Positions 6,369 to 9,088 of a stretch of DNA of 9,088 nucleotides are shown in pieces. Within the stretch, counting starts at the first letter, position 1; each line of letters begins with the position of its first letter. Position numbers and translations under genes: made by a program. The notes below the pieces were generated by a model, which worked only from the letters and a program-made list of their open reading frames with translations, did no database searches and was not told where the DNA came from. This DNA comes from CBDTYW01 sp965364735 (GTDB taxonomy: Bacteria; Actinomycetota; Nitriliruptoria; Nitriliruptorales; Nitriliruptoraceae), in contig CBDTYW010000149.1 in NCBI GenBank assembly GCA_965364735.1, positions 1-9,088 on the forward strand. The letters are read 5' to 3'.

Positions 6369-7484
6369 TCAGAGCCTGGCGATCTCGGCGAAGTCGGCGT
6401 CGATCGCGTCCTCGTCGGCACGGGACATGCCGCCCCACGTGATCAGGCGCTGCGACGTCTCGTCGTCGGGGAAGAGGATCGGGTCTTCGGCCAGCGCCCC
6501 GTTGCCCTGGCGGACGAGCTCGTCGCGGACGCCGAGCACGGGGGAGATGTACTGGACCCATGCCGTGATCTGCGCAGCCTGCTCCGGCGAGTAGACGAAG
6601 TCCATGAAGCGGGCGGCGTTGCCCGGATGGGTCGCGCCCCGCGGGATGATCATCGTGTCGAACCAGCGGATCGCGCCTTCGACGGGCACCACGAACTTGA
6701 TGTCAGGGCGCTCGGCCTGCAGCTGGACGATGTCGCCAGACCACGCCATGGCGGCCGCGACCTCGCCGGTGGCCAGCTTGTCGGAGAACTCCTCGAAGGT
6801 GAACTGCACGTCGGCCGCGACGCTCTCGATGCGGTCGAGCGCCGCTCGTGCCGCGTCGACGGTGGCCCGCGACGGGTCGCTGCCCTGCCCGAGCATCACG
6901 AGCCCGACGGCCTCTCGCATCTCGCCGATGAACGACACGCGGCCACGGAGCTCGCGGTCGAAGAGCTGCTCGATGGAGCGGATCTCGCCGGTGAGCGCGG
7001 GGTTGTAGGCGATGCCGGTGATGCCGACCTGCCAGGGCATGTGGCTTCGTGCCCCACGATCCCAGGACAGACCCGTGAAGGCCGGATCGATGTTGACGTG
7101 GTTGGGGACGAGCTCGAGCGGGATCCGCTCCAACCAGCCGTCTTCGAGCATCCGCTGCGCGAGCCAGTACGTCGGGACGATGATGTCCTCTCCGGTGGGC
7201 GCGCCCTGTCCGAGCGTCGGCGCCAAGAGCGCCTCGAGCGCCTCGAAGTTGCCGTCGTAGTCGGGGCGGTAGTCGACGCTGATGCCCGTCGCGTTGCGGA
7301 ACCGCTCGACGGTCCCGACCGCGCCGTCCTCTGTCGGGTCGACGTAGTCAGCCCAGTTCAGCATCTTCAGCAGCTGCTGCTCCTGCCCGACCACGACACC
7401 GTTCGTGTCGGTCGTCTGACCACACGCGGCGGCAAGGGCCGCCATCGTCGAGGTCGCGAGGAAGCTTCGTCGGTTCATCCGCAT
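6369..7484 (-). CDS. Tat-exported PotD-like polyamine-binding lipoprotein
   Basis: Extracytoplasmic solute-binding protein of 371 residues, related by eye to PotD/PotF spermidine/putrescine-binding proteins. The N-terminus MRMNRRSFLATSTMAALAAAC has a twin-arginine motif (NRRSFL, 4-9) and a lipobox ending at Cys21, so it should be exported folded and anchored to the outer face of the membrane. PotD ligand residues appear conserved: Trp44 and Tyr47 in NWADYV (PotD Trp34, Tyr37), Glu188 and Glu191 in GEMREA (PotD Asp168, Glu171), Trp248 in AWSGD (Trp229), and Trp274 and Asp276 in RWFDTM (Trp255, Asp257). An amine ligand is therefore likely, but it could be another cation. The start is supported by GAGGGA (7491-7496) 6 bases upstream, which overlaps the stop of the preceding gene. 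No potA, potB or potC genes accompany it. It follows a sensor-like membrane protein by 10 bases, suggesting a role in sensing rather than transport. Confidence 0.9.
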   Translation of the reverse strand: MRMNRRSFLATSTMAALAAACGQTTDTNGVVVGQEQQLLKMLNWADYVDPTEDGAVGTVERFRNATGISVDYRPDYDGNFEALEALLAPTLGQGAPTGEDIIVPTYWLAQRMLEDGWLERIPLELVPNHVNIDPAFTGLSWDRGARSHMPWQVGITGIAYNPALTGEIRSIEQLFDRELRGRVSFIGEMREAVGLVMLGQGSDPSRATVDAARAALDRIESVAADVQFTFEEFSDKLATGEVAAAMAWSGDIVQLQAERPDIKFVVPVEGAIRWFDTMIIPRGATHPGNAARFMDFVYSPEQAAQITAWVQYISPVLGVRDELVRQGNGALAEDPILFPDDETSQRLITWGGMSRADEDAIDADFAEIARL

Positions 7485-7494
7485 GGTCAGTCCC

Positions 7495-8709
7495 TCAGCG
7501 GTATTCGTTGATGCGTTGCTGGAAGCCTGCGAGCGCGGCCAGCCCAGCGAGCAGCGGCAGTCCGATCATCCCGAGGCCGAGGCCGTTGAGCGAGCGTGAC
7601 GCGTCGCCGATGCCGGCCAGGAACTGGTCGCGGTTGTCGGCGAGCACCCCTTCGACGGAGAACACGAACCCGTTGAACGACGAGGTGGTGTCACCGGTGC
7701 CGTCCGAAGCCGTGGTGAAGCGGTCCCAGCGCTGCTGGGTCTCCAGCGCCAGCGCGGACTCCCGGTCGGTGTCTGACAGGACGCTGATCTCACGCAGCAT
7801 CGCGGTGACCTGCTCACGGCCCTCTTCGATACGGCGATCGGCGTCGCGGTCGCCGGTGAGCAGCTCCAGCGTCTGCGCGGACTTCACGGTGAAGCCCGCC
7901 TCCTGGAGCTGGGAGGTCGCGACGATCGAGCGATAGCCGCCGTCGACCGCCTCGTTCACGCGGCTCGATGACGTCGTCGTCGCGATGACGAGCCAGCCAA
8001 GCGCGCCAGCCAACGACAACGCCGCCAACGTGAGGCCGGCGTTCACGACGCGGTTGGTCGACCGTGTGAGGTCGGCGGCGCCCAACGCCGTGATGGCCAG
8101 TGCGACGAGACCGGCGGCGATGCCGAGCCACGGGAGCGTGGACTGGCTGCTCGTGTCCTGCTCGAGTCGCTCGGCCGACGCGGCCTGGAGCACACCGACG
8201 GCGCGCTGCAGATCGCCGTCGAGCAGATTCACGGCCTCGCTGAGGAACTGGACCGCGACCTCATCGTCGAAGGGACGCGCTGCGCGGGCGGCCTCGACCA
8301 GCCCCGAGTACCGGGTGATGAGCACGCTGACGTCCTTGATGGCCGCATGCGTGGCGTCGTCGTCGCCGATCAGCGCCGAGACGTCCTCGACCTGCTCGTT
8401 CGCCCGACGAAGCGCGTCCTCGTAGGAGCGTCGCGCACGACGGTCCTCGGCTCCGGTCTCCTGCGCGCTGAGGAACGCCGAGGCCTGCGCGGCGTCGGCC
8501 TCGGCCAGCGAGGCCCGCAGGTTCTGCGAGGCGACGAGGACGGGGCCGGTCGCGTCACGGATGTCCTGGGTCGCGCGGGCGGCGTCGTTGGCGTTCACGA
8601 ACCCGACGATGGCGAGCACGATGCAGGCGATCGCGGTCATCGCGCTCCGTCGACGCCACCGCTGCGGCGTCGTCTGGAGCGAGGTTGCGACGAGGGGCGC
8701 GTCGCTCAT
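7495..8709 (-). CDS. Four-TM sensor-like membrane protein (GlnX-like architecture)
   Basis: A 404-residue membrane protein with no enzymatic motif. Hydrophobic segments lie at about 23-41, 192-213, 222-244 and 377-396. This predicts cytoplasmic ends and two extracytoplasmic domains (about 42-191 and 245-376), both rich in Ala, Glu, Asp, Gln and Arg and likely helical bundles or coiled coils, as in chemoreceptor-type ligand sensors. The topology and the next gene, a binding lipoprotein, match mycobacterial GlnX, which relays ligand binding by GlnH to the kinase PknG. That parallel is my inference from architecture, not from residue identity. The ATG overlaps the FHA-gene stop in an ATGA arrangement, and the binding protein begins 10 bases downstream, so the three genes should be co-translated. 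The C-terminal tail is very short (FQQRINEYR), leaving little room for a cytoplasmic signalling domain, so output would need a partner protein. It could instead be a structural membrane protein. Confidence 0.8.
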   Translation of the reverse strand: MSDAPLVATSLQTTPQRWRRRSAMTAIACIVLAIVGFVNANDAARATQDIRDATGPVLVASQNLRASLAEADAAQASAFLSAQETGAEDRRARRSYEDALRRANEQVEDVSALIGDDDATHAAIKDVSVLITRYSGLVEAARAARPFDDEVAVQFLSEAVNLLDGDLQRAVGVLQAASAERLEQDTSSQSTLPWLGIAAGLVALAITALGAADLTRSTNRVVNAGLTLAALSLAGALGWLVIATTTSSSRVNEAVDGGYRSIVATSQLQEAGFTVKSAQTLELLTGDRDADRRIEEGREQVTAMLREISVLSDTDRESALALETQQRWDRFTTASDGTGDTTSSFNGFVFSVEGVLADNRDQFLAGIGDASRSLNGLGLGMIGLPLLAGLAALAGFQQRINEYR

Positions 8710-9088
8710 GAGGCTGCCGCGCGGGTGACGGTGATGCGGGTGAACGCCCCGAGGTTGATGGTGTCGCCGTCGCTGAGCGGTGTCGCGACGCCAGCCGCGA
8801 CCTCGGTTCCGTTGTGGCGCGTGCCGTTGGTCGAGCCGCTGTCGATGAGCACGAGCCCGTCGCCGTCGGCGCGGATCTCGGCGTGATGACGGGAGACCGC
8901 GGGGTCGTCGTGCGCGTGCCCGAGGTCGATCGAGGGGTACCAGCCCTCACCTTCTGAGCGTCGGCCGATCGTGACGACCGGGGCGTCGACGACGTGCGTG
9001 AAGCCGGCCACGTCCTCGGGGAACGCGCCCTCACGCCCCGCCTCGGCCTCTTGCGCGGTCCACCAGTCGCGGTCCGTGCCGACGGCGA
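8706..9088 (-). CDS. FHA-domain protein, C-terminal part (N-terminus off the right edge)
   Basis: The forkhead-associated domain binds phosphothreonine peptides, usually downstream of Ser/Thr kinases. 126 residues are visible. Key motifs are Gly41-Arg42 in TIGRRSEG, Ser65-Arg66-His67 in VSRHHAEI, and Asn87-Gly88 in DSGSTNGT, followed by NGTEV and LSDGDTINLGAF; all canonical phosphopeptide-contact positions are present. The frame stays open to 9088 with high third-position G+C (reading VGTDRDWWTAQEAEAG and onward). The GTG at 9011 has a purine run only one base away, so I regard the gene as continuing past the edge rather than starting at 9011. The FHA domain is thus C-terminal, as in GarA, but no GarA-type ETTS phosphorylation motif is seen in the visible part. 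Its 4-base overlap with the membrane-sensor gene indicates a shared operon. Confidence 0.88.
   Translation of the reverse strand, partial: AVGTDRDWWTAQEAEAGREGAFPEDVAGFTHVVDAPVVTIGRRSEGEGWYPSIDLGHAHDDPAVSRHHAEIRADGDGLVLIDSGSTNGTRHNGTEVAAGVATPLSDGDTINLGAFTRITVTRAAAS

Noticed and set aside
6363..7511. Long plus-strand frame (382 codons) opposite the PotD-like gene
   Set aside because: The opposite strand encodes a protein with a signal peptide, lipobox and matched ligand residues. The plus frame shows no motif and is a shadow.

Overview
The window is high-GC DNA (roughly two thirds G+C, strong G/C bias at third codon positions) and is densely coded, with eight genes and only two gaps of about 110 bases. 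The DUF222-HNH (13E12-family) protein, the actinobacterial-style ABC exporter permease and a GlnX-like/FHA gene pair point to an Actinomycetota chromosome. I cannot resolve the class. No rRNA, tRNA, insertion sequence, CRISPR array or phage gene was recognised.

Layout. (1) 1-3359, minus strand: a four-gene run read right to left. It holds a group II PLP-dependent amino-acid decarboxylase, type II 3-dehydroquinase (aroQ), an ABC exporter ATPase and its ABC-2-type permease, which runs off the left edge. Spacing is 40 bases, then overlaps of 4 and 25 bases, so at least the last three genes are translationally coupled. (2) 3360-3469: a divergent promoter region. (3) 3470-4822, plus strand: a tryptophanase (tnaA) that carries all three residues separating tryptophanase from tyrosine phenol-lyase. 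(4) 4826-6259, minus strand: an intact DUF222-HNH protein, tail-to-tail with tnaA and only 3 bases away. (5) 6369-9088, minus strand: a tight three-gene operon. It encodes an FHA-domain protein (N-terminus beyond the right edge), a four-TM sensor-like membrane protein with two extracytoplasmic helical domains, and a Tat-exported lipoprotein with a PotD-like polyamine pocket.

How the genes may work together. The left half concerns aromatic amino-acid and amine chemistry: a shikimate-pathway enzyme, a decarboxylase and a tryptophan-degrading indole-lyase next to an exporter. The right operon has no transport permease or ATPase, so its binding protein looks like a sensor input. It resembles the mycobacterial GlnH-GlnX-PknG-GarA relay (binding lipoprotein, four-TM protein, kinase, FHA target), but with a polyamine-type binding protein instead of an amino-acid-type one. 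That operon is the best candidate here for an undescribed system. A kinase is not visible and would have to lie beyond 9088 or elsewhere.
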